This document shows, in pieces, positions 25,181-32,666 of a DNA stretch of 35,131 bases (its first letter is position 1; each line of letters starts with the position of its first letter). The position numbers and the translations under genes are program-made. The stretch comes from Verrucomicrobiia bacterium (GTDB taxonomy: Bacteria; Verrucomicrobiota; Verrucomicrobiia; Limisphaerales; JADLHS01). Below the pieces are notes generated by a model. That model ran no database searches and was not told where the DNA came from. It saw only the letters and a program-made list of their open reading frames with translations. Where the stretch lies: positions 1-35,131 of the forward strand of contig WYBW01000014.1 of NCBI GenBank assembly GCA_011525685.1. The letters run 5' to 3'.

Positions 25181-25243
25181 TGGCCGCGAAAGAACCCAGA
25201 GAACAGAAGAGAATTTCTCTCTGCGCTCTCTTGCGGCAACAGA
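25181..25243. repeat. Imperfect palindrome between BMC-P3 and the aldolase
   Basis: GGCCGCGAAAGAACCCAGAGA pairs imperfectly with the later TCTCTCTGCGCTCTCTTGCGG. GAGAATTTCTC sits at the centre. It occupies most of the 73-bp gap between BMC-P3 and the aldolase. It is a different family from the CCGAAATCCGAA repeats. Confidence 0.55.
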
Positions 25244-25252
25244 ATTTGAGTC

Positions 25253-26299
25253 ATGAAGAATGTCATCAGTTTGAAAGACCTGGAGCAGATGGTGCGCAAC
25301 GGGCAGAGCTTGGGCAACCTGCCTGCCGACGCGATCCTCACGCCTTCCGCGCGGGAGTTTTTGCAGGACCGCCAAGTGAACCCGGCGGCCGGCCCGGGCG
25401 GTCCCGTGGCTCGGAGTGCTGCCGCCGCCCCGACCAAGCCGCTGACGTCAAAGTCATCGAAAACGGAACTGGAGGCGTTTTTCAACTCGTCCTACGCCCT
25501 GGGCTTGAAGGAACAACTCTGCGACATCGGCCGGCGGTTGTGGCAGCGCGAGTACGTGGACGGCAATGGCGGTAACATCGCAATCAAGGTCGGCGAAGAC
25601 ATTGCGCTTTGCACGCCCACGCTGGTCAGCAAGGGTTTCATGAAGCCGGATGACATGTGCCTGGTGGATTTCGAGGGCACCCAGCTTTGCGGCACAAAAA
25701 AGCGCACGAGCGAGATCCTGATGCACCTGCAAATCATGAAGCGGCAGCCCAAGGCGGTGGCGACGTGTCATTGCCATCCGCCCTATAGCACGGGTTTCGC
25801 TGTGGCGGGACTGGTGCCGCCGACCTGCATGATTCCCGAATATGAAGTGTTCGCGAGCGTGGCGGTCGCGCCCTATCGGACGCCCGGCACACCGGAGATG
25901 GGCAAGTTGGTGGCCGACCTGGTGGACAAGCATAACACGATCTTGATGGCGAATCACGGGGTTGTTTCGTGGAGTCACAACAATGTCGAGGATGCCTATT
26001 TCAAAATGGAAATCTTGGAGGCCTATTGCCGGACCGTGCTGGTGACGGCGCAACTGGGCAAACCGCCGCAGACCATGACGCCGGCGCAACTGCAGGACTT
26101 GCTCAAGATCAAACAAAGCCTCGGCATCCCCGATCCGCGCCACGGCTTGAAGGAGTGCGAATTGTGCGACAACGACGAGTGGCGTCCAGGCGTGACCTGC
26201 GCCGTGCCGCCGAGGGAATCCGCGGGGGCGGGTTTCGACCCAGAAGCCGAGAAGGCGGTGCAGGCGATTACCGAGCAGATTTTGGCCAGGATGAAGTAG
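25253..26299 (+). CDS. Class II aldolase of the BMC (fuculose/rhamnulose-1-phosphate type)
   Basis: The 348-residue protein has a class II aldolase/adducin core: GNGGNIAIKVG, SKGFMKPDDM, SEILMHL with Glu 154, CHCHPPYS with zinc ligands His 173 and His 175, and MANHGVV with His 235. It should split L-fuculose- or L-rhamnulose-1-phosphate into DHAP and L-lactaldehyde; the planctomycete homologue acts on such substrates. Two extra parts mark it as cargo. The C-terminal helix EAEKAVQAITEQILARMK, after a linker, is an encapsulation peptide. The N-terminal 40 residues, with LPADAILTPSAREFLQD, resemble the segment at the start of EutQ. A Pro/Ala linker (residues 43-65) joins it to the core. Cys-rich ECELCDNDEW near residue 300 may bind metal. 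Confidence 0.92.
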   Translation: MKNVISLKDLEQMVRNGQSLGNLPADAILTPSAREFLQDRQVNPAAGPGGPVARSAAAAPTKPLTSKSSKTELEAFFNSSYALGLKEQLCDIGRRLWQREYVDGNGGNIAIKVGEDIALCTPTLVSKGFMKPDDMCLVDFEGTQLCGTKKRTSEILMHLQIMKRQPKAVATCHCHPPYSTGFAVAGLVPPTCMIPEYEVFASVAVAPYRTPGTPEMGKLVADLVDKHNTILMANHGVVSWSHNNVEDAYFKMEILEAYCRTVLVTAQLGKPPQTMTPAQLQDLLKIKQSLGIPDPRHGLKECELCDNDEWRPGVTCAVPPRESAGAGFDPEAEKAVQAITEQILARMK

Positions 26300-26314
26300 C
26301 GCGGGCGAAGTGCT

Positions 26315-27619
26315 GTGAAATCTCTCGATACAAAGCTCGCACAGCTCAAGGCCAATCCCGCTTCGCGCGCCTTCATCATCGCCGATGCGAAGGACGCGGA
26401 CATGGCGTTCGGCGTCAGGGCGGCTGGGCCGCGTTCATATCTGGCCAAAAGGGGTTCGCGGCCGGCGCAGTTTTCGCCGGAGGTTTGGACGCGCGCAGAG
26501 TTTGGTTATCGGAATCTTCCCGAGTTTCTCGACATTATCCGCGAGATCACCCACCAGGGCTTGGTGGACATCATGTTGATGTCCGCTTACGTAAACGAGC
26601 AACTCGCGATCAAGGAAGGGCTGTTCAAGGACTCCCATGTCACGCCGGCGGCGCGAGCGAATGATACGACGGATATCTGGGCAGTGCGGCACGGTTGCTA
26701 CACGCGCGAGGCGTCGCAGCCATTTCGCAGCGCCAGCATTGATCAGATTCAGTGCGGGCAGATCGAATGTGAGCGGGACGGCAGCGGAAACTTTCCGGGA
26801 GCGAACCTCGGCCTTTACTCCATCACCTACGTCAACGACCTCGATCAGGATCGCGAAGCGCTGCTTTGGTACAAGGAGTTCCGCGAGGAAGCGGAGCGGA
26901 AGCAGTTCCGGCATTTTCTCGAAGTCTTCGATCCGAACGTGGAAAGCGGAATCCCACCGGAAAAGCTCGGCGAATTCATCAACGACAACATCCTGCGCAC
27001 GCTGGCGGGGGTGCCGGAATCCGGACGGCCAGTCTTCCTGAAGATCGTTTATCACGGACCAAAGGCGATGGAGGAACTGGCGCAATACGATCCGAATCTG
27101 GTCGTGGGTATCCTCGGCGGCAGCGCGGGCACGACCTACGACGCGTTCCGGCTCATCCATGACGCGCAGAAGTACGGCGCGCGCGTGGCACTGTTCGGTC
27201 GCAAGATCAACAACGCGGAACATCAACTCGCGTTCATCGAGATGTTGCGTTTGATCACCGATGGAAGACTTTCGCCGGAGGAGGCGGTGCGGGCTTACCA
27301 TGGAGTCCTCCAGGGCAAGGGCATCAAGCCGCATCGCACTCTCGAGGAAGACCTCAAGCTCACCGATCAAGCGATGAGTTACGACGGCAGCGCGGCGCGC
27401 CGGGCTGCGGTTGAAGTCCGAAACAATCCGCTGGCGACAGACCACCGCCGGTCCGACTCCGCGGCGGAGGCCGGAAGCCAGCAACGGACGAAGGTGAATT
27501 CCGCAAATGCTCCGGCGGACTGGCCCAGACTGCCTGACGGCAGACCGGATTTTGCGGGAATGAACTCCGAACAGCGTCGCACCTACGACGCCTGGCGGCT
27601 TACGCGAAAGTTTGGCTGA
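26315..27619 (+). CDS. Predicted TIM-barrel aldolase-like protein with linker and C-terminal helix
   Basis: The 434-residue protein is not confidently assigned. The core (about residues 1-355) resembles Schiff-base TIM-barrel aldolases of the DeoC/LacD/FbaB kind: GLVDIMLMSAYVNEQLA, PVFLKIVYHGPKAMEEL (candidate Lys 243), VVGILGGSAGTTYDAFRLIH, GARVALFGRKINNAE and SPEEAVRAYHGVLQGKGI. A disordered-looking stretch (residues 365-405) is followed by a short conserved-looking helix (DGRPDFAGMNSEQRRTYDAW, then RLTRKFG). GTG at 26315 starts 15 bp after the aldolase stop. Operon position and tail make it a candidate compartment protein. The conserved core is clear, but the reaction is unknown. Confidence 0.75.
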   Translation: MKSLDTKLAQLKANPASRAFIIADAKDADMAFGVRAAGPRSYLAKRGSRPAQFSPEVWTRAEFGYRNLPEFLDIIREITHQGLVDIMLMSAYVNEQLAIKEGLFKDSHVTPAARANDTTDIWAVRHGCYTREASQPFRSASIDQIQCGQIECERDGSGNFPGANLGLYSITYVNDLDQDREALLWYKEFREEAERKQFRHFLEVFDPNVESGIPPEKLGEFINDNILRTLAGVPESGRPVFLKIVYHGPKAMEELAQYDPNLVVGILGGSAGTTYDAFRLIHDAQKYGARVALFGRKINNAEHQLAFIEMLRLITDGRLSPEEAVRAYHGVLQGKGIKPHRTLEEDLKLTDQAMSYDGSAARRAAVEVRNNPLATDHRRSDSAAEAGSQQRTKVNSANAPADWPRLPDGRPDFAGMNSEQRRTYDAWRLTRKFG

Positions 27620-27755
27620 AGTTCCCGGCTTCAACGCCAATCGTCCGTCCGCGGGTGTTGCGTTTTTGACGAACGCGCCTTGTTTCCCGCCTTGCCAAAG
27701 GTATTCATTCTCCGCAAACTGCGGTTACAACGATGGAATCAGAAAATCTGCTGCA
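27620..27755. other. Gap between the BMC locus and citrate synthase
   Basis: This 136-bp gap probably holds the end of the BMC operon and a promoter for citrate synthase. TTGACG is present at 27667-27672, but no good -10 lies at the right distance. No hairpin terminator is seen. Confidence 0.35.
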
Positions 27756-29045
27756 ATGAGCAAAGAGGCGAAACTGGAACTGGATGGGAAGTCGTTTACT
27801 CTACCCATGGTCGAAGGCACGGAGGGCGAGCGCGCCGTGGATATTGCGTGCCTGCGCAATTACACTTCGTGCATCACGCTGGACGATGGCTACGCCAACA
27901 CGGGTTCCTGCCTCAGCAAAATCACCTTCATTGACGGCGAAAAGGGCATTCTGCGTTACCGCGGCATTCCCATTGAGGAACTGGCGGAAAAGTCCACGTT
28001 TGTCGAGACGGCTTATCTGATCATTTACGGCCATCTGCCGACGCGCGCGGAATTGCGACAGTTCTCCGACCTGCTCACCGCGAACGCGAATTTGCATGAG
28101 GACATGAAGTATCATTTCGAGGGGTTTCCCTCGAGCGCCCATCCCATGGCGATCCTCTCGGCGATGATCAACGCGAGCAGTTGCTTCGACCCCGGCCTGA
28201 TGAAAATGGGCAACGCCGGACGGTTCGACCTGCTGGCGGCGCGGCTGATTTCGCAGGTGCGCACCATCGCGGCCTTTTCCTATCGCAAGTCCCGCGGCCT
28301 GCCCATCATCTATCCCAAGTCGGCCTACAAGTACACGGCGAACTTCCTGCACATGATGTTCTCCGAACCCTATGACGACTATGAGATCAAACCGGAGGTG
28401 GTGCGCGCGCTGGACCTGATTTTCCTCCTGCACGCCGACCATGAGCAGAATTGTTCCACGGCCACGGTGCGGATGGTGGCCTCCAGCCAGGCGAACATGT
28501 TTGCCTGCGCCGCGGCGGGCGTCTGCGCCCTCTGGGGACCGCTGCACGGCGGCGCCAATCAGGCGGTGGTGGAAATGCTCGAGGAGATTCATCGGGAGGG
28601 GGACGATGGCTCCAAGTTCATTACGGCGGCCAAGGACAAGGTCAGCGGCAAGCGCCTGATGGGTTTTGGCCATCGCGTTTACAAGCACTACGATCCGCGC
28701 GCCAAAATCATCAAACAAGCCTGCGACAGTCTGCTCAATGTTTTGCAGATCAGTGACCCGCTGCTGGACATCGCCAAGAAGCTGGAGGAATCCGCCCTCA
28801 AGGATCCTTACTTCGTCGAGCGGAAGCTCTATCCGAACGTGGATTTCTACAGTGGCATCATCATGCGGGCGATCGGCATTCCCATGGAAATGTTTCCGGT
28901 CATTTTTGCCATTGGCCGGATGCCGGGCTGGATCGCCAATTACAAGGAGATTGCCGAGGACCCCAAAGCCCGGATTTACCGGCCGCGCCAGATCTACGTC
29001 GGGCCGACCTTGACCCATTTCATGCCGCTGCACAAACGGAAGTAG
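27756..29045 (+). CDS. gltA: Citrate synthase
   Basis: The 429-residue protein is a type II-like citrate synthase: LDDGYANTGSCLSKITFIDG near the start, ILRYRGIPIEELA, LHADHEQNCSTATVRMVASS, WGPLHGGANQAV with a catalytic His, and MGFGHRVYKHYDPRAKIIK, the family signature. Condenses oxaloacetate with acetyl-CoA in the TCA cycle. ATG at 27756 was chosen because the conserved N-terminus begins there; the ORF above it has no family character. It follows the BMC locus on the same strand by 136 bp but is probably a separate central-metabolism gene. Confidence 0.96.
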   Translation: MSKEAKLELDGKSFTLPMVEGTEGERAVDIACLRNYTSCITLDDGYANTGSCLSKITFIDGEKGILRYRGIPIEELAEKSTFVETAYLIIYGHLPTRAELRQFSDLLTANANLHEDMKYHFEGFPSSAHPMAILSAMINASSCFDPGLMKMGNAGRFDLLAARLISQVRTIAAFSYRKSRGLPIIYPKSAYKYTANFLHMMFSEPYDDYEIKPEVVRALDLIFLLHADHEQNCSTATVRMVASSQANMFACAAAGVCALWGPLHGGANQAVVEMLEEIHREGDDGSKFITAAKDKVSGKRLMGFGHRVYKHYDPRAKIIKQACDSLLNVLQISDPLLDIAKKLEESALKDPYFVERKLYPNVDFYSGIIMRAIGIPMEMFPVIFAIGRMPGWIANYKEIAEDPKARIYRPRQIYVGPTLTHFMPLHKRK

Positions 29046-29130
29046 CGTTGAACCGGCCGCCCCCACGCCAAACCGCTGACCGGGCGCGCCCGACACTTCC
29101 GGAGAGTTCCAGCGGCGGCGATCCGAACGG

Positions 29131-30237
29131 ATGAAAAAGATACTGGTCATTGATGACGAGGCTTGGTTGCGCGAGATGGTGCAGATGGCGCTCGGCCGTC
29201 GCGGCTACGAGGTCATTGAGGCCGAGAACGGCTCCGTGGGCATCGAGAAGGCCCGCAAAGAGCTGCCGGACCTGATCCTGTGTGACGTGAACATGGAGAA
29301 AGTGGATGGCTACCTCACCCTGTCCTCCCTCCGCAATGAGCCGGCCACGGCGACCATTCCGTTCATTCTCATGACCGGGCTGGCCGACCAGGCGGGCATG
29401 CGACACGGGATGGAACTGGGCGCCGATGATTACCTGCCCAAGCCATTCACGATCGAGGCTCTCTATGGTGCGGTGGACGCGCGGCTCAAGAAGGTCCAGA
29501 CCGTCCGCGCGGAAGCCGAGCGCAAATTGGTACACTTGCGGGACAACATCAGCATGATGCTGCCGCACGAGTTGCGCACGCCGCTCAACGGGATTCTGGC
29601 CTACGGGGAACTGCTCCAGCACGACGCGGCGACCCTGCCGCCCGCCGAACTCGCGGAGATCGGCCAGGACATCCACCAATGCGGACGGCGGCTCGAAAGG
29701 TTGATCGAGAGTTTTCTGATCTACTCCCAGTTGGAACTGTGGGCGGCCGATCCCCACAAGGTGAACGTGCTGCGCGGAAGTCAAACCCTCAATTCCGCGC
29801 ATCTGGTCGAAATCCATGCTCGCAAGCAGGCTGAGGAGGCCGGTCGCCCAGCCGATCTTCAATTGACCCTGAACAACCTGCCGGTGCCGATGGCCGAGGA
29901 ATACCTGACCAAGATCGTGGACGAACTGGTGCAGAATGCGTTCAAGTTTTCCAAACCCGGATCGGCCGTGCGGGTTACGCTGGCCGAAACCGCCGTGGCC
30001 GTGGTGCTCTCGGTGGACGACGCAGGACGGGGCTTTTCGGCCGAGAACATCGCCCGGGTGGGCGCCTACATGCAGTTTGACCGCAAGTTGCATGAGCAAC
30101 AGGGACTTGGTTTGGGGCTGACGATTGCGCGCCGGCTCACCGAGTTGCACGGCGGATCGCTAACCATTCAAAGCGAGCAAGGCAACGGCACCAGCGTAAC
30201 GGTGAAACTGCCCAAGCCACCGGCCGCTTCACTGTGA
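29131..30237 (+). CDS. Response-regulator/histidine-kinase fusion protein
   Basis: The 368-residue protein has a receiver domain first: DDE at residues 8-10, phospho-acceptor Asp 52 (LILCDVNM), Thr 82 and Lys 104 (YLPKPF). A histidine kinase then follows: H box MLPHELRTPLNG with His 146, N box NAFKFSKPGSA, G1 VDDAGRGFSAENI and G2 QGLGLGLTIARRL. No membrane segment is present, so it is cytoplasmic. Receiver-first order with a kinase after it suggests input from another kinase controlling autophosphorylation. It stands 85 bp after citrate synthase, with a weak link to it. Target unknown. Confidence 0.93.
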   Translation: MKKILVIDDEAWLREMVQMALGRRGYEVIEAENGSVGIEKARKELPDLILCDVNMEKVDGYLTLSSLRNEPATATIPFILMTGLADQAGMRHGMELGADDYLPKPFTIEALYGAVDARLKKVQTVRAEAERKLVHLRDNISMMLPHELRTPLNGILAYGELLQHDAATLPPAELAEIGQDIHQCGRRLERLIESFLIYSQLELWAADPHKVNVLRGSQTLNSAHLVEIHARKQAEEAGRPADLQLTLNNLPVPMAEEYLTKIVDELVQNAFKFSKPGSAVRVTLAETAVAVVLSVDDAGRGFSAENIARVGAYMQFDRKLHEQQGLGLGLTIARRLTELHGGSLTIQSEQGNGTSVTVKLPKPPAASL

Positions 30238-30298
30238 AACCGTCGGCGCGGGCTGGGACTTTCGCATTGCGGTGCTTCTTCAACCTCACCCCCTCAGG

Positions 30299-31156
30299 TC
30301 AGTGCGGCCACAGGGTCAGGTTTCGCCGATGTAATTCTTGCAGCACCAACCGCGGCAGCGCATGCAGCAGCACCACGCTCAAGGCGATCCCGAGCAGCGG
30401 CGCCAGCTCGAGTTTGCCGGCCCGCAAGGGAAGGCGGTTCAGAGGGGACAGAAGATTGCGCGCCGTCGTGTTCAGGAAATCCCAAATCGGACTGGTTCCG
30501 AAATAGACATAACGGGTGACCAAGTCCGCCAGCAGCATGATCGGGATGAGGTATTTGAGGCTCAGAAAAATTCCCAGTCCCAGCACCACGCCCTGCAACA
30601 CGAGCGAACCGGCGGAGGGCAAAGCCCCCGTGATGTTCGCCCACGTCAACAGCGCGTGAAGTCCAGGCCAGACCAGTGCGGCCAGCCACAGCGGCAGCCC
30701 CAGTTGCACCCCCAACGGCCAGTTCCTCACCCGGCCCAATTGGAACCGAATGAAGCGCAGGATCAGATCGGGCTTTGAGACCTTGCGGTTGACGATTGCC
30801 AGGGCGAGCAGCCAGAAATAAACCACCGCGAGCACGCGCAGGAAGCTGAACACGGAAAAGAGCAACACCCATTCAAGCTCGTCAGTGCGAAAGAACAGCG
30901 TGATGGCGCCCAGATCCAGGTGGGGTGTCCAGTCCACCGAAGGTCCTGCCAGCCGGTATAAGACCGATCTGCCGATCAGCAGACCGGTCAAAGCCGCGAG
31001 AGAAAGCCAGCGACTGGCTTGCGGGGTTTCGATCCGCCTCACCGTGCCCGCCAGCGTGGCCGGACGGCTGCGGGCCAGCGGATCATAACCCGAAGCCCGC
31101 CAGTTGAACCACAGCAGCAGCCCGGCCAGGTTGAGGATGAAGTCAATCAGGACCAT
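30299..31156 (-). CDS. YggT-like integral membrane protein
   Basis: The 285-residue polytopic protein starts MVLIDFILNLAGLLLWFNW and has several hydrophobic segments, such as WVLLFSVFSFLRVLAVVYFW, GVQLGLPLWLAALVWPGL and LVLQGVVLGLGIFLSLKYLI. The C-terminal part (DFLNTTARNLLSPLNRL, then ELAPLLGIALSVVLLHAL) looks like the YggT family repeat. The N-terminal half contains a similar unit, so it may be a two-repeat version. YggT proteins are linked to osmotic stress and chloroplast division factors, but the role here is not evident. It is convergent with the hybrid kinase. Confidence 0.7.
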   Translation of the reverse strand: MVLIDFILNLAGLLLWFNWRASGYDPLARSRPATLAGTVRRIETPQASRWLSLAALTGLLIGRSVLYRLAGPSVDWTPHLDLGAITLFFRTDELEWVLLFSVFSFLRVLAVVYFWLLALAIVNRKVSKPDLILRFIRFQLGRVRNWPLGVQLGLPLWLAALVWPGLHALLTWANITGALPSAGSLVLQGVVLGLGIFLSLKYLIPIMLLADLVTRYVYFGTSPIWDFLNTTARNLLSPLNRLPLRAGKLELAPLLGIALSVVLLHALPRLVLQELHRRNLTLWPH

Positions 31157-31247
31157 GGTTCATGAGCCGTGGCGCGTGAAGTGCGGCAAGGCACGACGGG
31201 CGGCCGGCGGTTCACCATTGGTGCCCGGCGACCTTTGGACCAGGTGT

Positions 31248-32147
31248 TCACATCATCTTCAGCAGCGTCTCCGCCATCTCGCTCGGAGTGGTGGCGACAC
31301 CGATGCCGGCCGCTTTGAACGCAGCGATCTTCGCCGCCGCCGTGCCCTTCCCGCCGCTGATGATCGCTCCAGCGTGGCCCATGCGGCGCCCCGGCGGCGC
31401 GGTGGCGCCGGCAATGAACCCTGCCACGGGCTTCCGGCAATGTTGCCGGATCCAGTCCGCGGCCTCTTCCTCGGCACTGCCGCCAATTTCGCCGATCATG
31501 ATGATCCCGTGCGTTTCAGGATCATCGTTGAACATCTTGATGACATCGAGATGAGATGTGCCATTGACCGGGTCGCCGCCGATGCCGACACAGGTGGATT
31601 GCCCCACGCCGCGACAGGTCAGTTGCCACACCGCCTCGTAGGTCAGCGTACCGCTGCGCGACACCACGCCGATATGCCCTTGCTTGTGAATGTAACCCGG
31701 CGCAATGCCAATGCGGCAGCCGCCCTGCGAATCTTTGCCCGCGCCGGGCGTGACAATCCCCGGGCAGTTGGGGCCGATCAACCGTGTCCTTGCGCCTTCC
31801 ATGGCGCGTTTGACTTTGACCATGTCGTTTACCGGAATGCCCTCGGTGATGGCGACCACGAGGTCCAGGCCTGCGTCCACGCCCTCCAGGATGGCATCGG
31901 CCGCAAATGCCGGAGGCACGAACACCGCGCTGGCGGTCGCGCCAGTTTGCTTCTTCGCCTCCGCCACCGTGTCGAAGATGGGCACGCGGTGGCCGTGGTG
32001 CTCGAAGACCTGACCGCCCTTGCCGGGGGTGACGCCGGCGACGACCTGGGTTCCGTAATCAATCGAGAGTTGGGCATGCCGCGCGCCGAAGCTGCCGGTG
32101 ATGCCTTGAATGAGGACTTTGGTGTCGGGTTTGACGAGGATGCCCAT
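31248..32147 (-). CDS. sucD: Succinyl-CoA synthetase alpha subunit
   Basis: The 299-residue protein matches the CoA-binding/ligase alpha subunit: [69 protein letters not shown], and phospho-acceptor His 258 in [14 protein letters not shown]. Makes GTP or ATP from succinyl-CoA in the TCA cycle together with the beta subunit. No beta gene (sucC) is present within the window, although the two are usually adjacent. ATG at 32147 starts the conserved chain. The VOC gene upstream ends 7 bp before it, so they are probably cotranscribed. Confidence 0.95.
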   Translation of the reverse strand: MGILVKPDTKVLIQGITGSFGARHAQLSIDYGTQVVAGVTPGKGGQVFEHHGHRVPIFDTVAEAKKQTGATASAVFVPPAFAADAILEGVDAGLDLVVAITEGIPVNDMVKVKRAMEGARTRLIGPNCPGIVTPGAGKDSQGGCRIGIAPGYIHKQGHIGVVSRSGTLTYEAVWQLTCRGVGQSTCVGIGGDPVNGTSHLDVIKMFNDDPETHGIIMIGEIGGSAEEEAADWIRQHCRKPVAGFIAGATAPPGRRMGHAGAIISGGKGTAAAKIAAFKAAGIGVATTPSEMAETLLKMM

Positions 32148-32154
32148 GGAAGAA

Positions 32155-32535
32155 TCAATGATGCCCGGCGTTTCGCTTGTGAATACAAATCGCGTTGCCG
32201 TCCGGGTCGTAAATGAACGCCATCCGGCAGACGGGCGTGGGGAACGGCTCAAGGTGAAACTTTACACCAGTGGATTTCAAGTGTGCGATGGCGACATCGA
32301 AGTCCTCGACCTCCAATCCGACGGAACAACCCTCGGCGGTGGGTTTCCAGCCCGGTGCGCCCGCACCGATGGAGAGCGTGCCATTGGCAATGTCGTATTC
32401 CGTCCATTCCATCCCTCCGGGTTCACCGGCCGTCCTGGTGGGCTGCAGCCCCAAAACTCCCTCATAAAACACCCGTGCCCGTGCCATGTCGGTGACGGGA
32501 TAACAACTGAAGGCGATTTCGGTGACTTTGAGCAT
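32155..32535 (-). CDS. VOC-superfamily (glyoxalase-like) protein
   Basis: The 126-residue protein has the paired beta-alpha-beta-beta-beta units of the VOC fold: [53 protein letters not shown], and [20 protein letters not shown] with a metal-site-like ending. Members include glyoxalase, dioxygenase and resistance proteins; this one is too small and general to assign. ATG at 32535 was chosen because the conserved fold begins there. It lies just upstream of sucD, which follows it with a 7-bp gap. Confidence 0.85.
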   Translation of the reverse strand: MLKVTEIAFSCYPVTDMARARVFYEGVLGLQPTRTAGEPGGMEWTEYDIANGTLSIGAGAPGWKPTAEGCSVGLEVEDFDVAIAHLKSTGVKFHLEPFPTPVCRMAFIYDPDGNAICIHKRNAGHH

Positions 32536-32580
32536 AAACTGCGGGGAGCGGTTTAGTTTTTCGTGGGCCAAAACTCAACT

Positions 32581-32606
32581 CTTTTCGGAACAGCTTTTCG
32601 GAACAG
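32581..32606. repeat. 13-bp tandem duplication
   Basis: CTTTTCGGAACAG occurs twice in direct succession (32581-32593 and 32594-32606). It lies in the 131-bp gap between the VOC and NhaD genes, probably a simple slippage product. No promoter is obvious there. Confidence 0.8.
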
Positions 32607-32666
32607 CGGCAAAGGTTGCCTCCACGTCTGGGCAACATTGTTGGTCGCCGATCGCCACCGCCGGGT

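Noticed and set aside
27418..27510. Repeat insertion in the linker of the TIM-barrel protein
   Set aside because: Short matches to the CCGAA repeat and a weak GC-rich inverted repeat are present, but the arms are too short and irregular to call.
27801..29150. Minus-strand ORF of 449 codons opposite citrate synthase
   Set aside because: It is antisense to a citrate synthase with complete signatures and has no domain of its own.
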